Shown: positions 1 to 10,050, numbered from the stretch's first letter. The stretch is DNA of 64,000 bases from Flavobacterium yafengii (GCF_030010375.1 NZ_JASCRY010000003.1:1-64000), one strand, 5' to 3'. A program made the numbers and translations. Notes: generated from the letters alone by a model not told the origin.

Positions 1-1111
1 AAGCACATGTTGTTGTGTTGAAAGTATACGTGTCCCAACAGTTTACTTTTGCTGGTTCTGCAGGTTTCGCTGTACCATTATTCACCCAAGCACATGTTGT
101 TGTGTTGAAAGTATACGTGTCCCAACAGTTTACTTTCGCTGGTTCTGTAGGTTGTGCTGTATCATTATTCACCCATGCACATGTTGTTGTGTTGAAAGTA
201 TACGTGTCCCAACAGTTTACTTTCGCTGGTTCTGTAGGTTTTGGCGTATTGTTATTCACCCAAGCACATGTTGTTGTGTTGAAAGTATACGAATCCCAAC
301 AGTTCACTTTCGCTGGTTCCGTAGGTTTCGCTGTACCATTATTCACCCAAGCACATGTTGCTGTGTTGAAAGTATACGAATCCCAACAGTTTACTTTCGC
401 TGGTTCTGCAGGTTGTGCTGTATCATTATTCACCCAAGCACATGTTGCTGTGTTGAAAGTATACGTGTCCCAACAGTTTACTTTTGCTGGTTCTGCAGGT
501 TTCGCTGTACCATTATTCACCCAAGCACATGTTGTTGTGTTGAAAGTATACGTGTCCCAACAGTTTACTTTCGCTGGTTCTGCAGGTTGTGCTGTATCAT
601 TATTCACCCATGCACATGTTGTTGTGTTGAAAGTATACGTGTCCCAACAGTTTACTTTAGCTGGTTCTGCAGGTTTTGGCGTATTGTTATTCACCCAAGC
701 ACATGTTGTTGTGTTGAAAGTATACGAATCCCAACAGTTCACTTTCGCTGGTTCTGTAGGTTGTGCTGTACCATTATTCACCCATGCACATGTTGTTGTG
801 TTGAAAGTATACGTGTCCCAACAGTTTACTTTTGCTGGTTCTGCAGGTTTCGCTGTACCATTATTCACCCAAGCACATGTTGTTGTGTTGAAAGTATACG
901 TGTCCCAACAGTTTACTTTCGCTGGTTCTGCAGGTTGTGCTGTATCATTATTCACCCATGCACATGTTGTTGTGTTGAAAGTATACGTGTCCCAACAGTT
1001 TACTTTAGCTGGTTCTGCAGGTTTCGCTGTACCATTATTCACCCAAGCACATGTTGTTGTGTTGAAAGTATACGAATCCCAACAGTTCACTTTCGCTGGT
1101 TCTGTAGGTTT
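1..1111 (-). repeat. 13 tandem 87-bp coding repeats
   Basis: The unit is 87 bp (29 codons) and is repeated 13 times without gaps, the last copy cut by the window start. Variants recur every four units: units 1-4, 6-9 and 10-13 follow a similar order, with one extra unit at position 5. This points to growth by duplication of 348-bp blocks. Because 87 is divisible by three, two plus-strand frames are also open through the array, but they are not genes. Confidence 0.95.
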
Positions 1112-1648
1112 ATAGCAGGATACAGCCAAACTTGTTTCTGAATTATCATTTGAATTGCTCGCATTTCCTTGGGAAACATTTAGTGGAGGTGAAGAACAAC
1201 CTCCGCATAATAAAGGATTGTAAGTTGTAATATATACAATGTTTCCTACAATTCCATTCACACCACTCACCACATTACCTCTTACAGTAAGTAAAATATC
1301 TGAAATATCAAATGAATTAAATTCACCACCTGAATTTGTTAATTTTATTGTGTTTGCAGAACCAGTTGTTAAACTCAATTGATTCCAACGGGTATCGCTT
1401 CCTGAAGCAATCCCTATGATTTCAGCATTGGCACCAACACTAATAGTAACTCGTAATGAATTTTTAACTATAGTTCCGTTCCCATAATTACCAACAGTGG
1501 CACTCAAAATTCCTGTAGAACCCTGCGTCACACTTGCGGGACTCATTAAAATTCCAATCCCAGGATCTGCGTTGTTTTGTGAATATCCTTTTGGGATAAA
1601 CATAAATACAGTAAAAAACAATAATATTAATTTATATAGAGTATTCAT
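1..1648 (-). CDS. Secreted cysteine-repeat adhesin-like protein, 3' end outside the window
   Basis: The frame is open from an ATG at 1648 to the window edge, about 549 codons, with the C-terminus missing. It begins with a signal peptide (MNTLYKLILLFFTVFMF, then a probable cut near YSQ). A non-repetitive beta-type domain of about 150 residues follows, with GGCSSPP near residue 150, and then 13 tandem 29-residue units of the form KPAEPAKVNCWDTYTFNTTT-CAWVNNGTA. Each unit has two Cys and two Trp. Similar C-W-aromatic-T-C-W repeats are common in large Flavobacterium surface proteins, often carrying a type IX secretion C-terminus; whether this one does lies beyond the edge. The neighbouring gene upstream is also a surface protein on the same strand, 52 bp away. 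Its exact function is unknown; an extracellular adhesive or structural role is inferred. Confidence 0.85.
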   Translation of the reverse strand, partial: MNTLYKLILLFFTVFMFIPKGYSQNNADPGIGILMSPASVTQGSTGILSATVGNYGNGTIVKNSLRVTISVGANAEIIGIASGSDTRWNQLSLTTGSANTIKLTNSGGEFNSFDISDILLTVRGNVVSGVNGIVGNIVYITTYNPLLCGGCSSPPLNVSQGNASNSNDNSETSLAVSCYKPTEPAKVNCWDSYTFNTTTCAWVNNGTAKPAEPAKVNCWDTYTFNTTTCAWVNNDTAQPAEPAKVNCWDTYTFNTTTCAWVNNGTAKPAEPAKVNCWDTYTFNTTTCAWVNNGTAQPTEPAKVNCWDSYTFNTTTCAWVNNNTPKPAEPAKVNCWDTYTFNTTTCAWVNNDTAQPAEPAKVNCWDTYTFNTTTCAWVNNGTAKPAEPAKVNCWDTYTFNTATCAWVNNDTAQPAEPAKVNCWDSYTFNTATCAWVNNGTAKPTEPAKVNCWDSYTFNTTTCAWVNNNTPKPTEPAKVNCWDTYTFNTTTCAWVNNDTAQPTEPAKVNCWDTYTFNTTTCAWVNNGTAKPAEPAKVNCWDTYTFNTTTCA

Positions 1649-1700
1649 ATTCTTATTGTTTAGCGATAACATTTTTTTACGTGATTAACTATAATCATAA

Positions 1701-4700
1701 TTATTGAGCTTTAACAACAGTGTTATAGGTGTTGTTATAATTCTGACTATCTAATCCTGATCCATTTACAATTGTAACTGTAATTGGTTGCGAAGTTTGA
1801 GCTGGCACACCTGATTTACGCTCTATAGTAAAACCAATAGCTGAAAATGTATTTGTTCCAATTATAACACCTGTTTTTAATGCCATTGTTATTAATGATA
1901 CATTTTCAGTTATTTCCCAATCATTATTATTAACTGAAACACCACCATTCACATTAGAAGTGTTAGTAGCGGCTCCATAAGTAATTAGGAATGCAGATTG
2001 TTTTACGATTTTAACAACTACTTGTCCGTCTGATGGTGCACCTTTGATTTCAGATATGTTTACAACAAAATCTTTTTTATCACCTGCAGATACGAAGACT
2101 AAAGCATCGATATCTATTGTTGTAGTAAAGTCTGGTAATTCTTTGACAACTTCTATTGAAACTTCTGCTTGGTTACAATTAGTTGGATTTGATTTTTCAC
2201 AAATTTGGTAAGTCAAGGTATAAGTTCCTGATGGAGTATTTGGAACTACATCTATAGAACCATCAGCATTTAATGTCAAATTACCGTTAGGAGTAACAGT
2301 TGTCAAATTAATTTGATTTAGACTAACAGCTGAACCATTTACAGTATCATTTGTTAATACATTAACTACGTTAGTTCCTCCTGTCGTTCCATTAATAGGA
2401 CCTCCTGTATCTTGATTGGCAACTATAATTGTCGCTGAACTCACTACAATATTCGAACTTACTGTACTACAATTAGTTGAATTGTTTACCTCACAAATTG
2501 TATACGTAATTGGATGGCTTCCTGCTGCTGTGTTAGCGGCTACTGTTACAATTCCAGTTGCTGTATCTACTGTGATACCTGCTGGAAGTGTTCCTGTTGT
2601 CATCGTTACATTTCCTGGAGCAGTTCCGATGGTCACTAGATTACCATTTAAAGTGTCATTAGTTGTTAAAGCCGGTGTTGAACCTCCTGTGTTTCCGTTA
2701 ATTGCAGCAGTAGTTTCTGTTACTGCTGCAATTACTGGTGCAGTTACCGTTACATTACTTGTTACTGTACTACAATTTGTTGGATTTGATACCTCACAGA
2801 TCGTATATGTTATTGGATAACTTCCTACTGGTGTGTTTAATGCAACAGTGATCGTTCCATCAGCATTCATTGTTAATGGTCCGTTTGGTGTAGAAGTCAA
2901 AGTTACTTGTCCTGGAGAAGTTCCGATTACTGCTTGTGCTCCATTTAAGGTGTCATTCCCAATTACACTTGGTGTATTGGTTCCTGGTAATACACTTGGA
3001 CTATCTGTTAATGCATCTATTCCTGGTGCAATTACAGTTACATTACTTGTTACTGTACTACAATTTGTTGGATTTGAAACCTCACAGATCGTATATGTTA
3101 TTGGATAACTTCCTACTGGTGTGTTTGATGAAACAGTGATTGTTCCATCAGCATTCATTGTTAATGGTCCGTTTGGTGTAGAAGTTAAAGTTACTTGTCC
3201 TGGAGCAGTTCCGATTACTGCTTGTGCTCCATTTAAGGTGTCATTCCCAATTACACTTGGTGTGTTGGTTCCTGGTAATACACTTGGACTATCTGTTAAT
3301 GCTGCTATTACTGGTGCAGTTACCGTTACATTACTTGTTACTGTACTACAATTTGTTGGATTTGAAACCTCACAGATCGTATATGTTATTGGATAACTTC
3401 CTACTGGGGTGTTTGATGCAACAGTGATCGTTCCATCAGCATTCATTGTTAATGGTCCGTTTGGTGTAGAAGTTAAAGTTACTTGTTCTGGGGCAGTTCC
3501 AATTACTGCTTGTGCTCCATTTAAGGTATCATTCCCAATTACACTTGGTGTGTTGGTTCCTGGTAATACACTTGGACTATCTGTTAATGCTGCTATTACT
3601 GGTGCAGTTACCGTTACATTACTTGTTACTGTACTACAATTTGTTGGATTTGAAACCTCACAGATCGTATATGTTATTGGATAAATTCCTGCCGGTGTGT
3701 TTGATGCAACAGTGATTGTTCCATCAGCATTCATCGTTAATGGTCCGTTTGGTGTAGATGTCAAAGTTACCTGTCCTGGGGCAGTTCCGATTACTGCTTG
3801 TACTCCATTTAAGGTATCATTCCCAATTACACTTGGTGTGTTTGTACCTGGTAATACACTTGGACTATCTGTTACTGCTGCTATTACTGGTGCAGTTACC
3901 GTTACATTACTTGTTACTGTACTACAATTTGTTGGATTTGAAACCTCACAGATGGTATATGTTATTGGATAACTTCCTACTGGGGTGTTTGATGCAACAG
4001 TGATTGTTCCATCAGCATTCATTGTTAATGGTCCGTTTGGTGTAGAAGTCAAAGTTACCTGTCCTGGAGAAGTTCCGATTACTGCTTGTGCTCCATTTAA
4101 GGTATCATTCCCAATTACACTTGGTGTGTTGGTTCCTGGTAATACACTTGGACTATCTGTTAATGCTGCTATTACTGGCAATGTTGGTGCGTTTAAAGAT
4201 TTAGAAGTTACACATACTGGATTATTATAAATTATGCCTGAATAAGTAACAACTGCTCCGCCTGTAGAAAGTTGTCGGCCGGCGAGAAACACAGAAGCTC
4301 CTGAGCCACAAGCTCCACCATGTGCAAGAAATGTTCCTTTTAAAACAGCACCTGCACCTATACTAATAGCACCAGTAGCAACTCCGGCTCCTCCAATAAA
4401 AAAAACATTACATCGACGTGCTCCATTAATTAAAATCATTTTTGCTTGTGCTGCTACTGAAAATGCCCCAGCAAACTTAAAAACAAATATTGCATTGGGA
4501 TTATTTTGACCGTCTAAGACGAGAGTACCTCCTAAAGATCCAGCACCGTTTATGAAATAAACCCCAGCATTTATTGTTTCCCCGCCTGGAGCAACACTTC
4601 CAAAAGCTGCCGCGTGTGCAAGAAGTACTACAGGAAAAACACCCACATCCGAAGGCACTGTATTTGGGAGAGCCATAAGCGAATTATAAGCGTTATCTAA

Positions 4701-5636
4701 ATCTGTATTCGCTTGTGCTGTACTAGCATCAGCAGTATGAATATCCCCAATAACAACTGAAGACTCAAAACCACTTACAGAGCCAGCATTTGTACCAATA
4801 TTGCCATCAATACCAGATGTGCCAGTATTTGGCACAGCACCTAAATTAGTATAAAGGGCATAATTTGAGAGAACTCCCAAAACATCAACAGCAGGAGCCG
4901 CACTACAGTTATCTTCACAGAATATTGGAATTGTACAAGCATCAGGAGGCGGACTTACGGTAGCACCAACTCCAGTAACTAGTGCTCCTTCTAAGGTAAG
5001 CATTCTTCCTTCAAGAACAGCATTAGCACCAAGACCAACAGCTCCTAACTTTGAAAATAAGGTTCCTTTTAGGTTAGCACTTGCCGCAACAGAAATAGCT
5101 CCATCAGCAATAAAAAAAACATTACTAGATTTTGTTCCATTAATTAAATTAATAGTTGCACCAGCTCCTACTGTCATTGCACCATAAAATTTAATTACAA
5201 AAAAGGCATTAGGATTCCCTCCTCCATCAAGAGTAAGAGCTGCCCCTATAGATCCCGCACCAGGTACGGAATAAACTCCAGGTGTAAGCGTTTCGCCACC
5301 TCCAAAAGCAGGAGCATGGGTGGCTGGATAGTCCACAAAAAGATCGTTAAGATGAATATACAGCCTAAATAAATCGAATCTGCACTGAGCTGTTACAGCA
5401 TTGGCATTGTATGTATTACCATTAAAAAATGGTGGCGCACCAAAACCGCTAATTATTCCCATATTTGTACCAACATCACCTGTCCAAGTGGCTCCCGCTC
5501 CATTTGTAACAGCCCCCGCTCCGGTATAACCTTCAAAAGATTCAAGTATTCCTAAATTAACTGTTTGACTAAAACTTGTATTTGAGAAAAGCAATAGCGA
5601 AATGGTTATTATACTGAAGAGTAAATGTTTTTTCAT
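1701..5636 (-). CDS. Secreted protein with two ice-binding-like (DUF3494) domains and tandem Ig-like repeats
   Basis: The start is placed at 5636 (MKKHLLFSIITISLLLF, a clear signal peptide ending SFS-Q) rather than nine codons upstream, giving 1311 residues. Two consecutive DUF3494 domains (about residues 27-235 and 250-465) show the family's GGGETLTPGVY and NAxFVxKFxGAxxVxAxAxxxLINGxxxxNVFFI patterns. This is the fold of bacterial ice-binding proteins, though many members are only adhesins. Then come five almost identical 96-residue repeats (TDSPSVLPGTNTPSVIGND...ICEVSNPTNCSTV), two diverged copies, and a C-terminal beta domain. No T9SS sorting tail is recognisable; the protein ends YNTVVKAQ. 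The architecture resembles a long stalk holding two beta-solenoid heads at the cell surface. Ice binding is possible but unproven. Confidence 0.88.
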   Translation of the reverse strand: MKKHLLFSIITISLLLFSNTSFSQTVNLGILESFEGYTGAGAVTNGAGATWTGDVGTNMGIISGFGAPPFFNGNTYNANAVTAQCRFDLFRLYIHLNDLFVDYPATHAPAFGGGETLTPGVYSVPGAGSIGAALTLDGGGNPNAFFVIKFYGAMTVGAGATINLINGTKSSNVFFIADGAISVAASANLKGTLFSKLGAVGLGANAVLEGRMLTLEGALVTGVGATVSPPPDACTIPIFCEDNCSAAPAVDVLGVLSNYALYTNLGAVPNTGTSGIDGNIGTNAGSVSGFESSVVIGDIHTADASTAQANTDLDNAYNSLMALPNTVPSDVGVFPVVLLAHAAAFGSVAPGGETINAGVYFINGAGSLGGTLVLDGQNNPNAIFVFKFAGAFSVAAQAKMILINGARRCNVFFIGGAGVATGAISIGAGAVLKGTFLAHGGACGSGASVFLAGRQLSTGGAVVTYSGIIYNNPVCVTSKSLNAPTLPVIAALTDSPSVLPGTNTPSVIGNDTLNGAQAVIGTSPGQVTLTSTPNGPLTMNADGTITVASNTPVGSYPITYTICEVSNPTNCSTVTSNVTVTAPVIAAVTDSPSVLPGTNTPSVIGNDTLNGVQAVIGTAPGQVTLTSTPNGPLTMNADGTITVASNTPAGIYPITYTICEVSNPTNCSTVTSNVTVTAPVIAALTDSPSVLPGTNTPSVIGNDTLNGAQAVIGTAPEQVTLTSTPNGPLTMNADGTITVASNTPVGSYPITYTICEVSNPTNCSTVTSNVTVTAPVIAALTDSPSVLPGTNTPSVIGNDTLNGAQAVIGTAPGQVTLTSTPNGPLTMNADGTITVSSNTPVGSYPITYTICEVSNPTNCSTVTSNVTVIAPGIDALTDSPSVLPGTNTPSVIGNDTLNGAQAVIGTSPGQVTLTSTPNGPLTMNADGTITVALNTPVGSYPITYTICEVSNPTNCSTVTSNVTVTAPVIAAVTETTAAINGNTGGSTPALTTNDTLNGNLVTIGTAPGNVTMTTGTLPAGITVDTATGIVTVAANTAAGSHPITYTICEVNNSTNCSTVSSNIVVSSATIIVANQDTGGPINGTTGGTNVVNVLTNDTVNGSAVSLNQINLTTVTPNGNLTLNADGSIDVVPNTPSGTYTLTYQICEKSNPTNCNQAEVSIEVVKELPDFTTTIDIDALVFVSAGDKKDFVVNISEIKGAPSDGQVVVKIVKQSAFLITYGAATNTSNVNGGVSVNNNDWEITENVSLITMALKTGVIIGTNTFSAIGFTIERKSGVPAQTSQPITVTIVNGSGLDSQNYNNTYNTVVKAQ
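2736..4175 (-). repeat. Five near-identical 288-bp coding repeats
   Basis: Five tandem 288-bp units encode 96-residue Ig-like or cadherin-like modules that differ by only a few residues each. Two further diverged modules follow at about 2140-2735. The high identity implies recent duplication or gene conversion. Such arrays usually vary in copy number between strains. Confidence 0.93.
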
Positions 5637-5709
5637 AATAAATAATTTAATTGAGAACATCATAACAAAAAACTAATTGCAACTAATGGGCTGTAATTAA
5701 TAATAAATT

Positions 5710-6965
5710 ATGTAATGATGTAGTTATCATGCAAATTACCCCTTTATAAAAACCAAGAGGGTCAGTAGATATACCCTTTTATTTTTAAAACAAAAACAAC
5801 AATCGGTAAAAATACGGAGAGGTGTTGTTGTAAATAGTATTAGGTACCAAATTTCAGGTCTATCATTATTGGCATTTAGAGGCTAACTAAGTAGTTTTAA
5901 AAGTAGGAGGCCTGTTTGTTTTTTTCCAATTTAGCCTGTTTTTGTTAAAAACAAATTGGACAAGAACCAAGAGAATATACTAGAGGATTGTCGCAATAAT
6001 TTGTATCAAGAGCTATTCAATTAATAATCAAATGAATTGCGTAGAGTTTAAATTATAGTTTTTATTATTTGACTATCAATGTATTACACACAGGATACTC
6101 CATAAGTTTATCAATATTTTCGCTGCTCTAGGAAAAGGGTTTTAGATGTTTCTAAAATAGGATTGCATTTGCACATGAATTCCAGTACTGTGAGTTGGTG
6201 ATTGCTAAGTTTGGGGTGATAATCTATTGTGTCTTTAAAGTTTAGACGGGGCAGGGTTTTTAATATCTAAATGTTTTATATTACCGATAAGACTTGTACA
6301 ACCTTAACATTTAATTGTAAATCCTTATGAGTAATTATTTAGTTATCAGATTAAGTGCCGCTTTTATTAGACTAAATGGCTCAGTAGATATACGCCTTTT
6401 TCTGATAAAAGTAAAAACTAGTATAAATACGTAGCTGTTTTGAGGTAAATATCAGTGGGTAGCCAAACTTGAAGTCTGTTATGATTGGTATTTGGAGGCA
6501 GTATTGATTAGTTTTAAAAGTAGGTGGAATATTTATTTTTTTCAATTCAGCCTATTTTTATAAAGACAAATTGAACAGAAATCAAGTGAGTATGCTTGAG
6601 AATTGGAATGGAAATTTTCATTAAAATCTATTCAGTTAATAGTCAAATAAGTTAAATAGGGTTTAAAACCTATTTGTTATTCTATTATTATCAATCTATA
6701 ACGGATAGCATACATGATAAGTTCAGCAATGTTTTTGCTGTCTGTTTTTTCCAAAAGACTGGCCCTGTATGTTTCAATAGTTCGTTGCCCCAGACAAAGG
6801 GTTTGAGATGTTTCCAAAGTAGATTTACCTTTACAAATCAATTCTAGCACTTCAAGTTCGCGATTAGTTAGTTTGGCGGGAATTTCTTTTGTGTGTTTAA
6901 ATATAAATGGAGCTGGATTTTCAGGATATAATTTAGTGATATTGCCTACAATACTTGGGCGGCCT
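5710..6965. repeat. Degenerate direct duplication (about 5710-6300 versus 6330-6965)
   Basis: Two direct copies can be aligned by eye. Shared blocks include TCAGTAGATATAC (5762 and 6381), TTTTAAAAGTAGG, the TCAATTTAGCC-like segment, and the end of the response-regulator gene. The offset is 619 bp on the left and 662 bp on the right because the left copy has lost about 43 bp. The right copy contains the live 3' end of the regulator gene; the left copy holds only its remnant. Confidence 0.8.
6062..6300 (-). pseudogene. Relic of the C-terminal end of a PAS/LuxR response regulator
   Basis: Read on the minus strand, this stretch gives LIGNIKHLDIKNPAP, matching IVGNITKLYPENPAP of the intact neighbour. 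In another frame it gives LSNHQLTVLEFMCKCNPILE, matching KLTNRELEVLELICKGKSTLE at the start of the LuxR-type helix-turn-helix. Frameshifts, stops and a deletion of about 45 bp break it. It is a dead duplicate of the adjacent regulator, or of a former tandem paralogue. Confidence 0.8.
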
Positions 6966-7654
6966 TTATATGTAATTACAGATCCAAATAATTCAACAAA
7001 TACTGTATCTGAAGTTTTATGGATAGCTTCAAATTTCAGAGATATAGAACTTTCCGAATCTTTTAAACAACGATCAAAATCGTTTAAAATTTTTGTTTTA
7101 TTACTATATTTGTCATTGAGGAGTTCCTCAAAATTTATTGAAGAAAAATCATCATAGTCATAACCGAAAATGTTTGCTAATGAGGTATTATAAAATAGAA
7201 ATTTGCCATTTTGATAAATATAAATACCTATTTTTGGATGGTTTATAATAGTATGAAATTTTTCGTCATGAATTTGTTCAAGCGTATCATATTTAGCGAG
7301 ACGTGTATTGATAACTCTCAATAACTCATAAAGACTGAAAGGTTTTGTGATATAATCATCCGCACCTAATTGCATTCCTGCTCTAACATCTTCATTTTCA
7401 GTTCGAGCTGAAAAAAACACTAAAGGAATAGTTGAAGTGGCCTTAATCTGCTTTATTGTTTTATAAAAATCATATCCATTCATATTAGGCATAGATATGT
7501 CGCAAAGGATAAGGTCTGGTAAATGCTTTAAAGTTTGTTGGATTCCCACAAGTCCATCCTCGGCAATAAAGACTTCGAAGTTTTGTCCTTTAATAAATTC
7601 AGCTGTATTTTCTCTTAAGACAGTATCGTCTTCTATTATAAGAATCTTTTTCAT
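6677..7654 (-). CDS. Response regulator: REC, PAS and LuxR-type HTH
   Basis: 325 residues. A receiver domain (residues 1-118) carries acidic residues near 8-10, phosphoacceptor Asp52 in LILCDISMP and Lys104 in YITKPF. A PAS-like domain (about 130-250; GIYIYQNGKFLFYNTSLANIFGY) follows. The C-terminal LuxR/GerE helix-turn-helix (about 262-322) has LTNRELEVLELICKGKS and the recognition helix QRTIETYRASL. A REC-PAS-HTH layout with a central sensor domain is less common than plain REC-HTH. The histidine kinase gene lies 86 bp upstream on the same strand and is the likely partner. Targets are not visible from sequence. Confidence 0.92.
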   Translation of the reverse strand: MKKILIIEDDTVLRENTAEFIKGQNFEVFIAEDGLVGIQQTLKHLPDLILCDISMPNMNGYDFYKTIKQIKATSTIPLVFFSARTENEDVRAGMQLGADDYITKPFSLYELLRVINTRLAKYDTLEQIHDEKFHTIINHPKIGIYIYQNGKFLFYNTSLANIFGYDYDDFSSINFEELLNDKYSNKTKILNDFDRCLKDSESSISLKFEAIHKTSDTVFVELFGSVITYKGRPSIVGNITKLYPENPAPFIFKHTKEIPAKLTNRELEVLELICKGKSTLETSQTLCLGQRTIETYRASLLEKTDSKNIAELIMYAIRYRLIIIE

Positions 7655-7740
7655 TTAAAAAAAATTAGAATGATCAGTATTTTATTATTGATTGAAAGAA
7701 ACGGAGTCGGTGTCTGTTCTTTTAGATTAAATTAAACATT

Positions 7741-10050
7741 TTACTGCTGTAAGTATGGTAATGTAATAGTTACTGCAGTTCCTTTATCTACAACTGATTC
7801 AATTAACATTTGGCCTTTATGAAGATCAACGAATCTTTTTACAATAGACAAACCAAAACCAGTTCCTTGCACAGCTCCTCTGTTAGAAGCACGGTAAAAA
7901 GGGTCTAATAAATACTTTATTTCATCATCAGGTATTCCTATTCCTCGATCCTTGATTATGAATTCTATTTTTTTATTGTCTATTTCATTTAAATCGATGG
8001 TAATATTTTTACTACTGTATTTTATGGCGTTAGAGATGATATTATTAAAAATGTGACGAATCATAATTGAATCCATATAATAGTTTTTAATATCTAAGTT
8101 CGATTTCAGTATTACTTTTTGATTGGTTTCCGATACGCATATGTTTTCTTCAATAATCTCATTTATGAGGGGAAGAAGTTGAATATTTGTAGGTCTAAAA
8201 AAAGATTTGCTAGTTTGCTCTTCATCAATCAGAGAAACATCGTCGAGTAATGCTGTGGTATGTTGTACAGCATCAAATATCTGTTTAAACAGTTTTTCTT
8301 TTTTTTCCTTGTCCCAAGTATCATTGTATATTTGCAATAATTGAACACTGGAAAGAATTCCTGCTAAAGGGGTTCTGAATTCATGGGAAACGGTGGATAT
8401 AAATTGAGACTTTAAGACATTGACTTCTTTCAGTTTGTTATTTAATTGGACCAGTCGTTCTTCTTCAAGTTTCCTTTTTGAGATGTCGTTTATTGTAGAG
8501 ATTAATAAGGCTTGTCCACTAATGGACAGTGGACTAGTATACATTTCAATATCGCAAGTTTTACCAGAAGCTAGCTTATGAATAAATTGGAAATAGGATG
8601 GCCCAGTGATCGTGAATTTTTTCATCTCTTCCAATATTTGTTCTGATGGAAAAGTACTAATATCTGATAGGGTCATTAGTTTAAATTCTTCTAAGGAATA
8701 ACCATAAAATTGTGCGGCGGCCGAATTAACATCGATGATGTTACCGCTCATTGGATCTATCAGGAGTTGAGGAGTCTGATTTTTTTCGAACATGGCAAAA
8801 TACAGCTGACTCCTTTCTTTTAATGCAAGATCTACTTTCTTACGATCGGAAATATCTCGGATGTGGCATAGAATAACTTTGTTTTCATCTACAATGTATA
8901 CGTTACTTACAAACTCAACATCGATTGAATATCCTGCTTTTGTTTCCAATGGCATATCTTCAAATCGAATGTATTCTTTGTTTTGTAATTCTATAAAAGC
9001 CTCCTTAGAAGCCGCAATATTTTTAAAAACTCCAATTTCCCAAAGTTCTTTTCCTACCAACTCATCGTAATTAAATCCAATCAAATCAATCAGAAAAGGA
9101 TTTGCATCAGTAATCTGACCTGTGATCGCATCAAGAATTAAAATTCCTTCTTTGGATGATTCAAATATTCGGTGCGAACGTGTTTCAGCATTTTGTACTT
9201 TTTCCACAGCTAATTTGCGATCAGTGATGTCTTGGATTACTCCAATCATGGAAAGTTCATTAGCTTCGTCATCAAAAATAATTTCTCCCCATCCATCTAC
9301 CCATCGAATCTCACCGTCATTCTTACGAATAATTCTGTATTCCTTGCGAAACAAGTTTTGATTTAGAATACATTCTTGTAAATACAGCTCCATCATTTCT
9401 CTGTCCTGAGGATGAATAATATCTAACCATTTTTCTATAATATTTAAAGGTATGCTATCGTGAAATCCAAGAATAAATCGTAATTCTTGAGAAAATTCTA
9501 AAAAATTAGTAGATATATTAAATTGAAAGGAGCCAATGTTTCCAATTCTTTGAATTTCTTTAAAAATAGACTCCTTTTCCGGTAAAATATTTTTTAGAAG
9601 CTTTTTTTCGGTTCTATCAAGAGCAGCTATAAGGTATTGTTGCTCCTTTTCTAAAAACCTAACAGTTAAGTAAACTAATACCTGTTTTTCTTGATTTATA
9701 GTTAGCTCAGTAACGCAAAAATTTTCGACATTAGTTTCTTTTACTTTTAGTAAAAAGGTATTGAAATTAGGAAGGTTTTTTTTAGTAATAAATTGACTGA
9801 AAGTGAAATTGAGTAAGTCATCACCTGTTTTACCCAAAAGAGCTAAACCGCTGTTATTGAATTTTACTATTTTGCCTCTGCAATCAATAATAAAATACCC
9901 TACCAGGGAAAGATCACACAATAAATTTAGCTTTTGAGCAGCTATTTCTGCTTTATCTTTTGCTAATTGTAACTCTTGATTTTGTATTGTAAGCTCAATA
10001 TTACGGGCTTTTAATTCCTCGATCAAATTCTGGGGTTTGGATTCGACCAT
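7741..10050 (-). CDS. Soluble multi-PAS sensor histidine kinase
   Basis: 769 residues with no membrane segment. A short coiled coil (1-45) precedes about four PAS/PAC modules: near 45-150, one with PAC-type IRWVDGWGEII, and two more before 530. Next come a HisKA dimerisation domain with phospho-acceptor His556 (STVSHEFRTPL) and a HATPase domain with N-box IISNAIKYSS, G1 DRGIGIP and G2 GTGFGLSIVK. It sits directly upstream of the REC-PAS-LuxR gene, and the two form a two-component pair. As a cytosolic PAS kinase it probably senses an internal cue such as redox state or a small molecule; the signal cannot be told. The 477 bp upstream are AT-rich with no gene. Confidence 0.92.
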   Translation of the reverse strand: MVESKPQNLIEELKARNIELTIQNQELQLAKDKAEIAAQKLNLLCDLSLVGYFIIDCRGKIVKFNNSGLALLGKTGDDLLNFTFSQFITKKNLPNFNTFLLKVKETNVENFCVTELTINQEKQVLVYLTVRFLEKEQQYLIAALDRTEKKLLKNILPEKESIFKEIQRIGNIGSFQFNISTNFLEFSQELRFILGFHDSIPLNIIEKWLDIIHPQDREMMELYLQECILNQNLFRKEYRIIRKNDGEIRWVDGWGEIIFDDEANELSMIGVIQDITDRKLAVEKVQNAETRSHRIFESSKEGILILDAITGQITDANPFLIDLIGFNYDELVGKELWEIGVFKNIAASKEAFIELQNKEYIRFEDMPLETKAGYSIDVEFVSNVYIVDENKVILCHIRDISDRKKVDLALKERSQLYFAMFEKNQTPQLLIDPMSGNIIDVNSAAAQFYGYSLEEFKLMTLSDISTFPSEQILEEMKKFTITGPSYFQFIHKLASGKTCDIEMYTSPLSISGQALLISTINDISKRKLEEERLVQLNNKLKEVNVLKSQFISTVSHEFRTPLAGILSSVQLLQIYNDTWDKEKKEKLFKQIFDAVQHTTALLDDVSLIDEEQTSKSFFRPTNIQLLPLINEIIEENICVSETNQKVILKSNLDIKNYYMDSIMIRHIFNNIISNAIKYSSKNITIDLNEIDNKKIEFIIKDRGIGIPDDEIKYLLDPFYRASNRGAVQGTGFGLSIVKRFVDLHKGQMLIESVVDKGTAVTITLPYLQQ

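Noticed and set aside
1..1111. CRISPR array
   Set aside because: The repeats are contiguous with no unique spacers and are coding in frame with an upstream secreted domain.
15..1141. Two long plus-strand frames through the 87-bp array (366 and 329 residues)
   Set aside because: They are shadows of a repeat whose length is divisible by three. The minus strand has a signal peptide, a unique domain and a known repeat type; the plus frames have none.
2416..4230. Short plus-strand frames in the 288-bp repeats
   Set aside because: Each is the antisense of the Ig-like repeat and recurs with it; none has its own start region.
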